Positions 8,119 to 16,131 of a stretch of DNA of 64,000 bases are shown here, piece after piece. This stretch comes from Mycobacterium botniense. Its GTDB lineage: Bacteria; Actinomycetota; Actinomycetes; Mycobacteriales; Mycobacteriaceae. The position numbers were made by a program, and so were the translations under genes. The notes below the pieces were generated by a model. The model was not told the DNA's origin, ran no database searches, and saw only the letters and a list, made by a program, of their open reading frames with translations. Every line of letters starts with the position of its first letter. Position 1 is the first letter of the stretch. The stretch lies in contig NZ_BLKW01000002.1 of the NCBI RefSeq assembly GCF_010723305.1, positions 1,674,001 to 1,738,000 on the forward strand. The letters run 5' to 3'.

Positions 8119-8903
8119 CGCTTGCGGTCGCGCCGAAAGAGGTTGGCGGACACGGGCTTCTGGATGGCAAAGTGGTCGTCGTGACCGCGGCGGCGGGCAC
8201 CGGCATCGGGTCGGCCACCGCGCGCCGCGCGTTAATGGAGGGCGCCGACGTCGTCATTTCCGATTACCACGAACGGCGGCTGGGCCAGACCGCCGACGAA
8301 CTGGCCGCGCTGGGTTTAGGCCGGGTGGAGCATGTGCTGTGCGATGTGACCTCCACCGCCCAGGTCGATGCCCTCTTCGCGTCGGCCAATGCGCGGATGG
8401 GACGCATCGACGTGCTGGTCAACAACGCCGGACTGGGGGGGCAGACCCCGGTGGTTGAGATGACCGACGAGGAGTGGGACCGGGTGCTCGACGTCACGCT
8501 GACCTCGGTGATGCGGGCCACCCGCGCCGCGCTGCGGTACTTCCGCGCGGCCGGGCACGGTGGGGTGATCGTCAACAACGCCAGCGTATTGGGCTGGCGT
8601 GCCCAGCATTCCCAGGCCCACTACGCGGCCGCCAAGGCCGGGGTGATGGCGCTGACACGGTGCAGCGCAGTCGAAGCGGTGGAGTACGGGGTGCGCATCA
8701 ACGCGGTATCTCCCAGCATCGCCCGCCACAAGTTCCTGGACAAGACGGCCCCGGCCGAATTGCTCGACCAGTTGTCCGCTGCTGAAGCGTTCGGGCGGGC
8801 GGCTGAGCCCTGGGAAGTGGCGGCCACCATCGCGTTCCTGGCTAGTGAATACTCCAGTTATATGACTGGAGAAGTGATTTCGGTGTCCAGCCAGCATCCG
8901 TGA
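8115..8903 (+). CDS. ipdF: SDR-family dehydrogenase IpdF
   Basis: This 262-residue short-chain dehydrogenase has the Rossmann glycine motif TAAAGTGIG at 24-32, NNAG in VLVNNAGLGG, and the YxxxK catalytic pair in AHYAAAKAG. It corresponds to Rv3559c (IpdF), which acts on the 5-hydroxy/oxo group of the HIC-CoA intermediates of ring C/D degradation. The ATG at 8115 overlaps the fadE30 stop. In H37Rv a PPE gene follows; here only about 110 bp separate ipdF from kstR2. Confidence 0.9.
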   Translation: MTLAVAPKEVGGHGLLDGKVVVVTAAAGTGIGSATARRALMEGADVVISDYHERRLGQTADELAALGLGRVEHVLCDVTSTAQVDALFASANARMGRIDVLVNNAGLGGQTPVVEMTDEEWDRVLDVTLTSVMRATRAALRYFRAAGHGGVIVNNASVLGWRAQHSQAHYAAAKAGVMALTRCSAVEAVEYGVRINAVSPSIARHKFLDKTAPAELLDQLSAAEAFGRAAEPWEVAATIAFLASEYSSYMTGEVISVSSQHP

Positions 8904-8984
8904 CGCGGTGACCGGCGGGCGGTGTCCATTTTTGCCGTTTTCGCCGTCGTCGGTGCCGCCGGGCTGCTGGATACTACGATAGCC

Positions 8985-8998
8985 AAGCAATCGCTTGG
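8985..8998. promoter_or_regulatory. KstR2 operator upstream of kstR2
   Basis: AGCAATCGCTTGGT fits the KstR2 consensus AnCAAGnnCTTGnT with one mismatch (T for G at position 6). It ends 16 bp before the kstR2 GTG, which suggests autorepression and control of fadA6. Confidence 0.8.
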
Positions 8999-9014
8999 TT
9001 GGTACTCTTGCTCT

Positions 9015-9620
9015 GTGGACCGCGACCCCAGCGCCTCAAATAGTCGACGAGATGAGTTGCTGGAGCTTGCTGCGGCCATGTTCGCCGAGCGCGGTTTGCG
9101 CGCCACCACGGTGCGTGACATTGCCGACGGGGCAGGCATTTTGTCGGGTAGTCTTTACCATCATTTCTCCTCGAAAGAGGAGATGGTTGACGAAGTGCTG
9201 CGCGGCTTCTTGGAATGGCTTTTCGCCCGCTACCGCGAAATCGTGGACAACGAACCTAACCCGCTGGAACGGTTCAAAGGTTTGTTCATGGCGTCGTTCG
9301 AGGCGATCGAGCAGTGGCACGCCCAAGTCGTCATCTACCAAGACGAGGCCAAGCGGCTGTCGTCGCAGCCCCGCTTCTCCTATATCGAAGACCTCAACAA
9401 GCAGCAACGCAGAATGTGGATCGACGTGTTGCGTCAGGGCATGCAGGAGGGCTATTTCCGCGCCGATCTTGACGTCGACCTCGTCTACCGATTTATCCGC
9501 GACACAACCTGGGTGTCGGTGCGTTGGTACAAACCCGGAGGACCGCTTACCGCACAGCAGGTGGGCCGGCAGTACCTCGCCATCGTTCTCGGCGGAATCA
9601 CCTCAACTCGAAGGAGATAG
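9015..9620 (+). CDS. kstR2: TetR-family repressor KstR2
   Basis: This 201-residue TetR regulator has the N-terminal helix-turn-helix TTVRDIADGAGILSGSLYHHF near 35-56 and the usual alpha-helical ligand domain after it. KstR2 represses the genes for HIP catabolism and is released by HIP-CoA. I chose the GTG at 9015 (VDRDPSASNSRR) over an upstream start at 8922, because the latter would place the operator inside the gene and adds residues not found in the family. fadA6 begins 3 bp after its stop, in the same transcript. Confidence 0.95.
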   Translation: MDRDPSASNSRRDELLELAAAMFAERGLRATTVRDIADGAGILSGSLYHHFSSKEEMVDEVLRGFLEWLFARYREIVDNEPNPLERFKGLFMASFEAIEQWHAQVVIYQDEAKRLSSQPRFSYIEDLNKQQRRMWIDVLRQGMQEGYFRADLDVDLVYRFIRDTTWVSVRWYKPGGPLTAQQVGRQYLAIVLGGITSTRRR

Positions 9621-9623
9621 ATC

Positions 9624-10784
9624 ATGCCTGAGGCGTACATCATCGACGCGGTGCGCACTCCGGTCGGCAAGCGCAACGGCTCGCTGGCCCACGTGCATCC
9701 GATCGATCTTGGCGTCCATGTGTTCCGGGGGCTGTTTGACCGGGTCGACGTCGACCCGGCAGCCGTCGACGACGTGATCGTCGGCTGCGTGGATGCCATA
9801 GGTGGGCAAGCCGGCAACATCGGCCGCCTGGCCTGGCTGGCGGCTGGGTACCCCGAGGAGGTGCCAGGCGTCACCGTCGACCGGCAGTGTGGTTCCAGTC
9901 AGCAAGCGATTTCGTTTGGCGCACAAGCAATCATGTCCGGAACCGCGGACATGATCTTGGCTGGCGGCGTCCAGAACATGAGCCAGATCCCCATTGCGTC
10001 GGCGATGGAGGTTGGCAAGCAATTCGGTTTCACCTCGCCAACCAACGAGTCGAAGAACTGGCTGCATCGCTATGGCGACCAAGAGATCTCACAATTCCGC
10101 GGGGCCGAGTTGATCGCAGAGCGGTGGAACATCTCCCGCGACGAGATGGAGCGGTACGCGCTCTCCAGCCACCAGCGTGCGCTGGCGGCGATTCGCGCCG
10201 GGCATTTTGACAACGAGATCATCGGTGTTTCGGTCGACGGGGCCGACTTCCGCATTGACGAGGGACCTCGGGAGACCTCCCTGGAGAAAATGGCCACGCT
10301 GCCGACGCTACGTGAGGGCGGCCGATTGACCGCCGCGCTGGCCAGCCAGATCTCCGACGGTGCCAGCGCAGTGCTGCTGGCCTCCGAACAGGCTGTTAAA
10401 GACCACAGGCTCACCCCGCGGGCACGGGTTCACCACATCAGCGCGCGCGGCGCCGACCCGGTGTTCATGCTGACCGGACCGATCCCGGCCACCCGCTACG
10501 CCTTGGAAAAGACCGGGCTGTCGATCGATGACATTGACGTGGTCGAGATCAATGAGGCGTTCGCCCCGGTGGTGCTGGCGTGGCTCAAGGAAATCAAGGC
10601 CGACCCGGAAAAGGTCAACCCGAACGGCGGCGCGATCGCTCTCGGTCACCCGCTGGGCGCCACCGGGGCTAAGTTGTTCGCTACTATGCTCAATCAACTC
10701 GAGCGCATCGGTGGGCGCTACGGGCTGCAGACGATGTGCGAGGGCGGCGGCACGGCCAACGTCACCATCATCGAGCGGCTGTAA
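9624..10784 (+). CDS. fadA6: Acetyl-CoA acyltransferase (thiolase) FadA6
   Basis: This 386-residue thiolase has all catalytic residues: nucleophile C89 (DRQCGSSQQ), H342 ([14 protein letters not shown]) and C372 (TMCEGGG). FadA6 performs thiolysis late in C/D-ring degradation, after IpdAB opens ring C. A strong Shine-Dalgarno (GAAGGAGATAG) overlaps the kstR2 end, and the ATG follows. It is regulated with kstR2 by the operator at 8985. Confidence 0.94.
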   Translation: MPEAYIIDAVRTPVGKRNGSLAHVHPIDLGVHVFRGLFDRVDVDPAAVDDVIVGCVDAIGGQAGNIGRLAWLAAGYPEEVPGVTVDRQCGSSQQAISFGAQAIMSGTADMILAGGVQNMSQIPIASAMEVGKQFGFTSPTNESKNWLHRYGDQEISQFRGAELIAERWNISRDEMERYALSSHQRALAAIRAGHFDNEIIGVSVDGADFRIDEGPRETSLEKMATLPTLREGGRLTAALASQISDGASAVLLASEQAVKDHRLTPRARVHHISARGADPVFMLTGPIPATRYALEKTGLSIDDIDVVEINEAFAPVVLAWLKEIKADPEKVNPNGGAIALGHPLGATGAKLFATMLNQLERIGGRYGLQTMCEGGGTANVTIIERL

Positions 10785-10793
10785 GCTTTTGCG

Positions 10794-10850
10794 CCGAGTG
10801 TGATCAGCACGACACCTTCACGGCGTGTCGCGTCGCCTGGTTCACGCTCG
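10794..10850. repeat. Degenerate palindromic element, left of the nuclease-like gene
   Basis: This 57-bp imperfect inverted repeat has GAGTGTGA and TTCACGCTC at its ends. It shares an identical 13-base core (GCGTGTCGCGTCG, 10823-10835) and several shorter blocks with the hairpin at 11756-11817 on the other side of the gene at 10877. It looks like a decayed copy of that element. Confidence 0.6.
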
Positions 10851-10876
10851 TAGCGGTGTCGGTGCCAGCTGGCAGC

Positions 10877-11764
10877 ATGACCGCCATGACAGAACCGAAC
10901 TGGCCGTTCCTCGGCTCTGAAGTTCTGGCGGCCAGGGCTCTCCCCGAACGGGCGATGCGTTCGCTCTACGAGCGGGCCTACCCGGGCGTCTATGTCCCCG
11001 CCGGTGTCGAACTGACAGCCGGGCAACGCGCGGAAGCGGCATGGCTGTGGTCGCGGCGGCGAGCGGTGGTCGCCGGAAACTCGGCGGCGGCCTTACTGGG
11101 TGCGAAGTGGGTAAGCCCTGCACTTGATGCCGAGCTGATTTATGGGAATCGCCGCCCGCCGGTCGGCATTACAGTGCACAGCGAGACCCTGCTCCCCGGC
11201 GAAATCGTCAAAGTCGACGGTATCGCGGTGACGAGCTCCGCCAGGACTGCATTCGACATCGGGCGGCGAACAGTTTCGCGGCTGCTGGCAGTCCAGCGGC
11301 TGGATGCGTTGACCAATGCCACTGATGTGAAGGTCAACGAAATCGAGGCTGTCATGGCCGGACATCGCGGGTCACGTGGTCTGGCTCGGCTCCGGCGGAT
11401 CCTGCCGCTCATCGACGGCGGAGCTGAATCCCCCCCGGAGACGCGAACCCGGCTGGTGCTGATCGACGCAGGCCTGCCTCCGCCGCGCACGCAGATCCCG
11501 ATCTATGACGAATATGGCGATTTCGTCGCACGCCTCGACATGGGTTATGAGGAACTGCGTGTGGGCATCGAGTACGACGGAATCCAGCACTGGATGGACC
11601 GCAAGCAGCGAGACCGTGACATCGACCGGCATTCCGCATTGCTCGATCTCGGCTGGACGATCATCAGAGTGAGTAGCGAACTACTTCGCCACCGGCGGGG
11701 TACGTTCATTGGGAGGGTCGTCGCCGCGATGCAGGCGGCGGGATGGTGTGCTGACGGCCGATAG
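10877..11764 (+). CDS. Rv3555c-like protein: AbiEi-type N-terminus with DUF559/Vsr-like nuclease fold
   Basis: This 295-residue protein corresponds in place and sequence to Rv3555c. Residues about 10-160 resemble the winged-helix domain seen in AbiEi-type antitoxin-like proteins. The C-terminal part has RLDMGYEELRVGIEYDGIQHW followed by a KQRDRDIDRH stretch and LGWTIIRVSSELL, the layout of DUF559/very-short-patch-repair PD-(D/E)xK nucleases. An alternative start lies at 10886. No cognate toxin lies beside it. The gene is flanked by related palindromes, its stop lies inside the right one, and it breaks up an otherwise purely catabolic cluster. Function is unknown. Confidence 0.72.
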   Translation: MTAMTEPNWPFLGSEVLAARALPERAMRSLYERAYPGVYVPAGVELTAGQRAEAAWLWSRRRAVVAGNSAAALLGAKWVSPALDAELIYGNRRPPVGITVHSETLLPGEIVKVDGIAVTSSARTAFDIGRRTVSRLLAVQRLDALTNATDVKVNEIEAVMAGHRGSRGLARLRRILPLIDGGAESPPETRTRLVLIDAGLPPPRTQIPIYDEYGDFVARLDMGYEELRVGIEYDGIQHWMDRKQRDRDIDRHSALLDLGWTIIRVSSELLRHRRGTFIGRVVAAMQAAGWCADGR

Positions 11765-11817
11765 TGAACTGCACGACGCACACGCCGCGTGTCGCGTCGT
11801 GGAGTTCACTATCGGCC
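11756..11817. repeat. Long hairpin (62 bp) between convergent genes
   Basis: The arms starting GGCCGATAGTGAACT and ending AGTTCACTATCGGCC pair for about 28 bp with one G-G mismatch, one bulged C and a 3-base loop. It begins in the last codons of the nuclease-like gene and ends 11 bp before the ipdC stop, so it could act as a two-way transcription barrier. It has no U-tract. Its similarity to the element at 10794 argues that it is also a dispersed repeat. Confidence 0.8.
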
Positions 11818-11828
11818 ACCGGTCGCAG

Positions 11829-12887
11829 TCAGACCACCAGCGCATACGCTGTTTGCAAATGCTTGATCGCGTCACGCACGATCGTCTCGATGAGCTCTGC
11901 ACAGGACGGCAGGTCGTCGAGGATGCCGGCCACCTGGCCGGAAGCCAGCACCCCGGCCTCCGTGTTACCTTCCACCAAACCGGCTTTCAATAGCATCGGG
12001 GTGTTTGCGGCCATCAGCACCTGTGACCAGGTCATCTCCTTACCGTGGCGCATCGCCAGGCCGTCGCGGATCATCGAGCGCCACGTCATGCCCGATATCT
12101 TCTTGAACTGAGCGGCATTACGCACAGCTGCAACGAAACCTCGGACCCGCGAGCCGCTTTCCAGTTTCTCGACCAGCTCGGTACGCAGCACCCGGTGCGG
12201 CATGCCGTCGACACGGGTGGTGACGACGGTGCCGTCCAGGCCCGCTTGCAGATAGCGGCGTTTGACCGCGTCGGGCACCGTGGAGTCGGAAGTCAACAAA
12301 AACCGGGTTCCCATCGCCACTCCGGCCGCCCCGTAGCTCAGCGCCGCTGCGAGCCCGCGGCCGTCGAAGAAGCCGCCGGCGGCGATCACCGGGATATCCA
12401 CCGCGTCGAGCACCGATGGCAACAGCAACGTCGTTGCCACCGATCCGGTGTGCCCCCCGCCTTCACCCCCTTGCACGATCACCGCATCGGCACCCCAGGA
12501 TGCCACTTTGCGGGCGTGTTTGGCTGCCCCGACCGAGGGGATCACCACGACGCCGGCTTCTTTCAAACGCTTGATCAGCTCCTGTTTGGGCGCCAGCGCA
12601 AACGACGCCACCCTCACGCCTTCCCGGATCATCAGCTCCACCCGCTGTCCGGCGTCGGCGGCATCGGCGCGAATGTTGACCCCGAACGGCTTATCGGTAG
12701 CGGCCTTGACTTTGCCGATGGCCGTCGCTAACTCGTTGAGCGTCATGGTGGCCGAAGCCAAGATTCCCAGCCCGCCCGCGTTAGCGGTGGCCGACACCAG
12801 CCGAGCACCGGCCACCCACCCCATTCCGGTTTGCACCACCGGGTGTTCGACGCCCACGAGATCGGTGAGTGGAGTGCGTAGTCTCAT
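11829..12887 (-). CDS. ipdC: FMN-dependent nitronate-monooxygenase-like enzyme IpdC
   Basis: This 352-residue TIM-barrel flavoprotein belongs to the nitronate monooxygenase/2-nitropropane dioxygenase superfamily. The FMN-binding pattern is seen as VIVQGGEGGGHTG, VIAAGGFFDGRGLAAAL and AAGVAMGTRFLLT. It matches Rv3553 (IpdC), required for the flavin-dependent ring step leading to HIEC-CoA in C/D-ring catabolism. Its ATG overlaps the ipdB stop by 4 bp. In H37Rv the ferredoxin-like gene fdxB follows; here the 3' neighbour is the hairpin and a convergent nuclease-like gene. Confidence 0.92.
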   Translation of the reverse strand: MRLRTPLTDLVGVEHPVVQTGMGWVAGARLVSATANAGGLGILASATMTLNELATAIGKVKAATDKPFGVNIRADAADAGQRVELMIREGVRVASFALAPKQELIKRLKEAGVVVIPSVGAAKHARKVASWGADAVIVQGGEGGGHTGSVATTLLLPSVLDAVDIPVIAAGGFFDGRGLAAALSYGAAGVAMGTRFLLTSDSTVPDAVKRRYLQAGLDGTVVTTRVDGMPHRVLRTELVEKLESGSRVRGFVAAVRNAAQFKKISGMTWRSMIRDGLAMRHGKEMTWSQVLMAANTPMLLKAGLVEGNTEAGVLASGQVAGILDDLPSCAELIETIVRDAIKHLQTAYALVV

Positions 12888-13627
12888 ACCCGGACCTCTG
12901 TGTCGCGCAGCGACTTCGGGTCGATGACATCGCGGATTAGCCGCAGCTCCTCGTCAAAGGGCTGCCTGGTCTCGCCTGCCTCGTCCAGTCCATAGATCTC
13001 GAATGACGTAGCTTGCCGGACGTCCTCGGGTGAGACACCGGGATGCAGGCTCAGCGCCCGCATGATATGTCCCGGCCCGCCGAAGTCGAAAACCCCGAGA
13101 TTGGAGACCACCCGGTAAATGTTGACGAACCGGAAGGCCGGATTGTCTGGGTCGATTTTGTCGTAGCCGATACCGGAGACGACATCGACGGTGTCACAAA
13201 ACACCCGTTTGGAGTGATTGCCGACCCAATAGCTGGTGGCGTGATTGATTGTGTTGCCGGGCGCCCCGCGCACGCCGAACATCTGGCGGGTCGGGTGCTG
13301 CAGCGGTCCTAACGCCGAGATGTTTTGGTTGCCGTAGCGGTCAATCTGGTTGGCGCCCATCACTACATGGCGTCTGCCCCACGCCAGCGTCTCGAACACC
13401 CGGCCGAACGGCATCCAGCCCTCGATGGCCCCGGAGGAGCCAAGTGCTGGCGTGTCCGCCAGCAGCTGCGCCTCTCCGTCGGTCAGCAGCAGCTCGGGGG
13501 CGAATGTCAGCCGGGCCAGCCGCGCGCCGATCAGGGCCACGGTCGTCATCGGGCTGACCAGGATTTCCCCGCTGTCGCGGAACAGCTCGGCGCAGGCCAC
13601 CACGCACACTTCGGCCCGCGTGCTCAC
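12884..13627 (-). CDS. ipdB: COCHEA-CoA hydrolase beta subunit IpdB
   Basis: This 247-residue protein has the CoA-transferase beta fold and matches Rv3552. IpdA and IpdB form a heterodimer that hydrolyses the last carbocyclic ring (COCHEA-CoA) rather than transferring CoA. LTDGEAQLL and SSGAIEGWMPFGRVFETLAWG are in the expected places, followed by GANQIDRYGN. It overlaps ipdA (13624-13627) and ipdC by 4 bp each, which supports fixed subunit ratios through coupled translation. Confidence 0.93.
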   Translation of the reverse strand: MSTRAEVCVVACAELFRDSGEILVSPMTTVALIGARLARLTFAPELLLTDGEAQLLADTPALGSSGAIEGWMPFGRVFETLAWGRRHVVMGANQIDRYGNQNISALGPLQHPTRQMFGVRGAPGNTINHATSYWVGNHSKRVFCDTVDVVSGIGYDKIDPDNPAFRFVNIYRVVSNLGVFDFGGPGHIMRALSLHPGVSPEDVRQATSFEIYGLDEAGETRQPFDEELRLIRDVIDPKSLRDTEVRV

Positions 13628-14505
13628 GACGACACCCCCCCGAACTCGCGCACGGCTGCCTGATACTCGGCTTCAGTGCCGGACAAATAGGTCGCGACAA
13701 ATTCTCGCCAGCTCTCCTCGGACTGCGCGGCGTGCACATAGTGCCGCTGGAACTTCTCGTCGCGCCCGTAATCGGGTGCAGCCGTAGTGAAGTGGGCGCC
13801 ACCAGGAGCTTCCACCACCGCGTCGACCATCATCCGGTTCACCAGCAGGGCCTGCGGGGGCACCGCCTTGACCAGCTCTTCGGTTGTCACCATGCGCTCC
13901 ACCGACAGATAGCGTCTGTCGGCGGCCATCAGGTACAGGTCGTCGAAATAGGGGTCGACACCGGTGTAGGCAGCGTTGCCTTGGGCATCACCGAGGTTCA
14001 TATGGACGAACGCGGCGTCCAGGCGCAGCGCGGGCATCGCGATCAACGTCTCATGCCCGCCGCCCGGCGCCGGATATGGGGAGCGGACCGTGGCGAGCTC
14101 ACCCTGCCAGAAGTCGAGGACCGAACTGCCCAGTCCGGCGCGGATCGGCAAGAACGGCAACCGCTGGGCGGCGGCCTGCAGTCCGCAGCGCAGCATGCCT
14201 TCGTCCATCTCCCGGGCCTCGATCACACCGCTGGTGCGGGCCTGCGCGAACCAGGGATCGTAGAACGGCGGTGAATCCAGCGAGACGAAGCCGTAGTAGA
14301 CGCGGCGCACCTTGCCGGCCGAGCACAACAGCCCGATATCCGGTCCACCGTAAGTCACGACGGTCAGATCGGTGACATCCGAACGCAGGATGGCGCGCAC
14401 GAACGCCATGGGTTTACGCCGCGACCCCCAGCCGCCGATCCCGATGGTCATACCGCTGCGCAGCTGCCCCACAGCCTCATCGAGGGTGGTTCGCTTGTCC
14501 GGCAT
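13624..14505 (-). CDS. ipdA: COCHEA-CoA hydrolase alpha subunit IpdA
   Basis: This 293-residue alpha subunit with the CoA-transferase family I fold matches Rv3551. The glycine-rich SGMTIGIGGWGSRRKPMAF is near 18-36, and the GLGSSVLDFW loop and the NLGDAQGNAAYTG segment are conserved. I chose the ATG at 14505 (MPDKRTTLDEAV) because GGAGGAG lies about 9 bp upstream; an in-frame ATG at 14523 would leave that site inside the gene. It is the second gene of the echA20-ipdA-ipdB-ipdC operon. Confidence 0.93.
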   Translation of the reverse strand: MPDKRTTLDEAVGQLRSGMTIGIGGWGSRRKPMAFVRAILRSDVTDLTVVTYGGPDIGLLCSAGKVRRVYYGFVSLDSPPFYDPWFAQARTSGVIEAREMDEGMLRCGLQAAAQRLPFLPIRAGLGSSVLDFWQGELATVRSPYPAPGGGHETLIAMPALRLDAAFVHMNLGDAQGNAAYTGVDPYFDDLYLMAADRRYLSVERMVTTEELVKAVPPQALLVNRMMVDAVVEAPGGAHFTTAAPDYGRDEKFQRHYVHAAQSEESWREFVATYLSGTEAEYQAAVREFGGVSS

Positions 14506-14547
14506 TACCCGCTGCTCCTCCACATCGCATCGCTTTCGCGCCGGCGG

Positions 14548-15291
14548 CTACGACTTCTTGACGAATGCATCGCGGTGCTCGTCAGCCACGCCGGCGAGGT
14601 TGAGTTCAAACGTAAAGCCTTGCTCCATACGGTAACTGGAGTTGACCCGTTGCACGTCGATGAAATTCAGCGCTTCCTTGGCCGCGCGGATGACCCGGGT
14701 GTCCTTGGTGGCGATATCGCGGGCCACCCGTAAGGCGGCCTCGTCGAGTTCATTGCGGGGCACCACCTCGTGCACCGAGCCGAAGTGGTGCAACGTTGCG
14801 GCGTCGACGGTGGCCGCGGTGAAGAACAGCCGGCGCATCATGTGCTGGGGCACCAGCCGCGACAGGTGGGTTGCCGCGCCCAGCGCACCCCGTTCCACCT
14901 CCGGCAACCCGAAGGTGGCGTCGTCGGAGGCCACGATCACATCGGAGTTGCCGACCAGCCCGATACCCCCGCCTAGACAGAACCCGTTAACCGCCGCGAT
15001 GACCGGAACCGCGCACTCGTAGACCGCGCGGAACGCGGCGAAACAGCCGCGGTTGGCGTCGATTAGTGCGGTGAAACCGTCGCTGCGCTGCATCTCTTTG
15101 ATGTCCACCCCGGCGTTGAAACCCCGTCCCTCGGCCCGCAGCACCACCACATGGGTGTCGGGCGTGTCGCCCGCTGCCGTGATGGCGTCCGCGAGCTCGA
15201 ACCAGCCTCGCGACGGCACGGCGTTGACTGGTGGGTAATCGACGGTCACGGCGACTATGCCCGGTTCGACGGTGGTAGACGTGATCGGCAT
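14548..15291 (-). CDS. echA20: Enoyl-CoA hydratase-family ring hydrolase EchA20
   Basis: This 247-residue crotonase-fold protein has VDIKEMQR and the oxyanion-hole segment NGFCLGGGIGLVGNSDVIVAS. EchA20 (Rv3550) opens ring D of HIEC-CoA to give COCHEA-CoA, the IpdAB substrate. It is the first gene of the minus-strand operon and is divergent from the SDR gene at 15346, with a KstR2 operator between them. The gap to ipdA is 42 bp. Confidence 0.92.
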   Translation of the reverse strand: MPITSTTVEPGIVAVTVDYPPVNAVPSRGWFELADAITAAGDTPDTHVVVLRAEGRGFNAGVDIKEMQRSDGFTALIDANRGCFAAFRAVYECAVPVIAAVNGFCLGGGIGLVGNSDVIVASDDATFGLPEVERGALGAATHLSRLVPQHMMRRLFFTAATVDAATLHHFGSVHEVVPRNELDEAALRVARDIATKDTRVIRAAKEALNFIDVQRVNSSYRMEQGFTFELNLAGVADEHRDAFVKKS

Positions 15292-15316
15292 CGCACTCCC
15301 CAGGGTCGACTACCTA

Positions 15317-15330
15317 AGCAAGCATTTGCT
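15317..15330. promoter_or_regulatory. KstR2 operator between echA20 and the SDR operon
   Basis: AGCAAGCATTTGCT fits AnCAAGnnCTTGnT with one mismatch and is embedded in a longer AAGCAAGCATTTGCTTGG dyad. It lies 25 bp before echA20 and 15 bp before the plus-strand SDR gene. Confidence 0.8.
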
Positions 15331-15345
15331 TGGTACGCTAGCACA

Positions 15346-16125
15346 GTGACCCGTCCTGAACGAGCCGCAACCGTCAACTTGGGGCTGGCAGGACGGGTAG
15401 TGCTGGTCACCGGGGGTGTCCGGGGGGTGGGCGCGGGCATCAGCGCGGTGTTCGCCGAACAGGGCGCGACTGTCATCACCTGTGCGCGCCGAGCGGTGCA
15501 CGGCCTGCCGTATGAGTTTCACGTCTGCGATGTGCGCGATGAGGACGCCGTCACCCGGCTGGTGGACGTGATCGGCGAACGGCACGGCCGCCTCGACGTG
15601 CTGGTCAACAACGCTGGCGGGTCTCCGTACGCGCTGGCCGCCGAGGCGACACCCACCTTTCATCGCAAGATCATCGAGCTCAACCTTATTGCACCACTTT
15701 TAGTTTCGCAGCGAGCTAATGTGCTGATGCAGCGGCAGCCGGGTGGCGGATCGATTGTCAACGTCTCGTCGGTCAGCGGGCGCCGTCCCTCACCCGGAAC
15801 CGCGGCATACGGCGCCGCGAAGGCCGGTCTCGAAAACCTCACTGCCACATTGGCAGTCGAGTGGGCACCTAAGGTGCGGGTGAACGCTGTGATCGGCGGA
15901 ATGGTCGAGACTGAGCAGTCGGAGTTGTTTTACGGCGACGCCGACTCGATCGCCAGAGTCGCCGCCACGGTGCCGTTGGGCCGGCTTGCGCAGCCTGCTG
16001 ACATCGGTTGGGCAGCAGCATTTCTGGCATCCGATCTGGCGTCGTACATCAGTGGTGCAAGCGTGGCGGTGCACGGTGGGGGCGAACCGCCGCCATACCT
16101 GGCGGCATCGAGTGCCAACAAGTAA
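15346..16125 (+). CDS. SDR-family oxidoreductase (Rv3549c-like)
   Basis: This 259-residue classical short-chain dehydrogenase has the cofactor motif TGGVRGVGAG near 22-31, NNAGG near 87-91, Ser in NVSSVSG and the YGAAK catalytic pair. The GTG at 15346 is 15 bp after the KstR2 operator. It is a member of the KstR2 regulon in M. tuberculosis by position, but no specific reaction is established to my knowledge; a hydroxyacyl-CoA or ring-hydroxyl oxidation is plausible. The next SDR gene starts 6 bp after its stop. Confidence 0.87.
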   Translation: MTRPERAATVNLGLAGRVVLVTGGVRGVGAGISAVFAEQGATVITCARRAVHGLPYEFHVCDVRDEDAVTRLVDVIGERHGRLDVLVNNAGGSPYALAAEATPTFHRKIIELNLIAPLLVSQRANVLMQRQPGGGSIVNVSSVSGRRPSPGTAAYGAAKAGLENLTATLAVEWAPKVRVNAVIGGMVETEQSELFYGDADSIARVAATVPLGRLAQPADIGWAAAFLASDLASYISGASVAVHGGGEPPPYLAASSANK

Positions 16126-16131
16126 GGAGCG

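Noticed and set aside
14515-14550. A second MIRU between ipdA and echA20
   Set aside because: A few bases (CGCGCCGGCGGC) recall the repeat, but no 53-bp unit, mini-ORF or overlapping stop/start codons are present.
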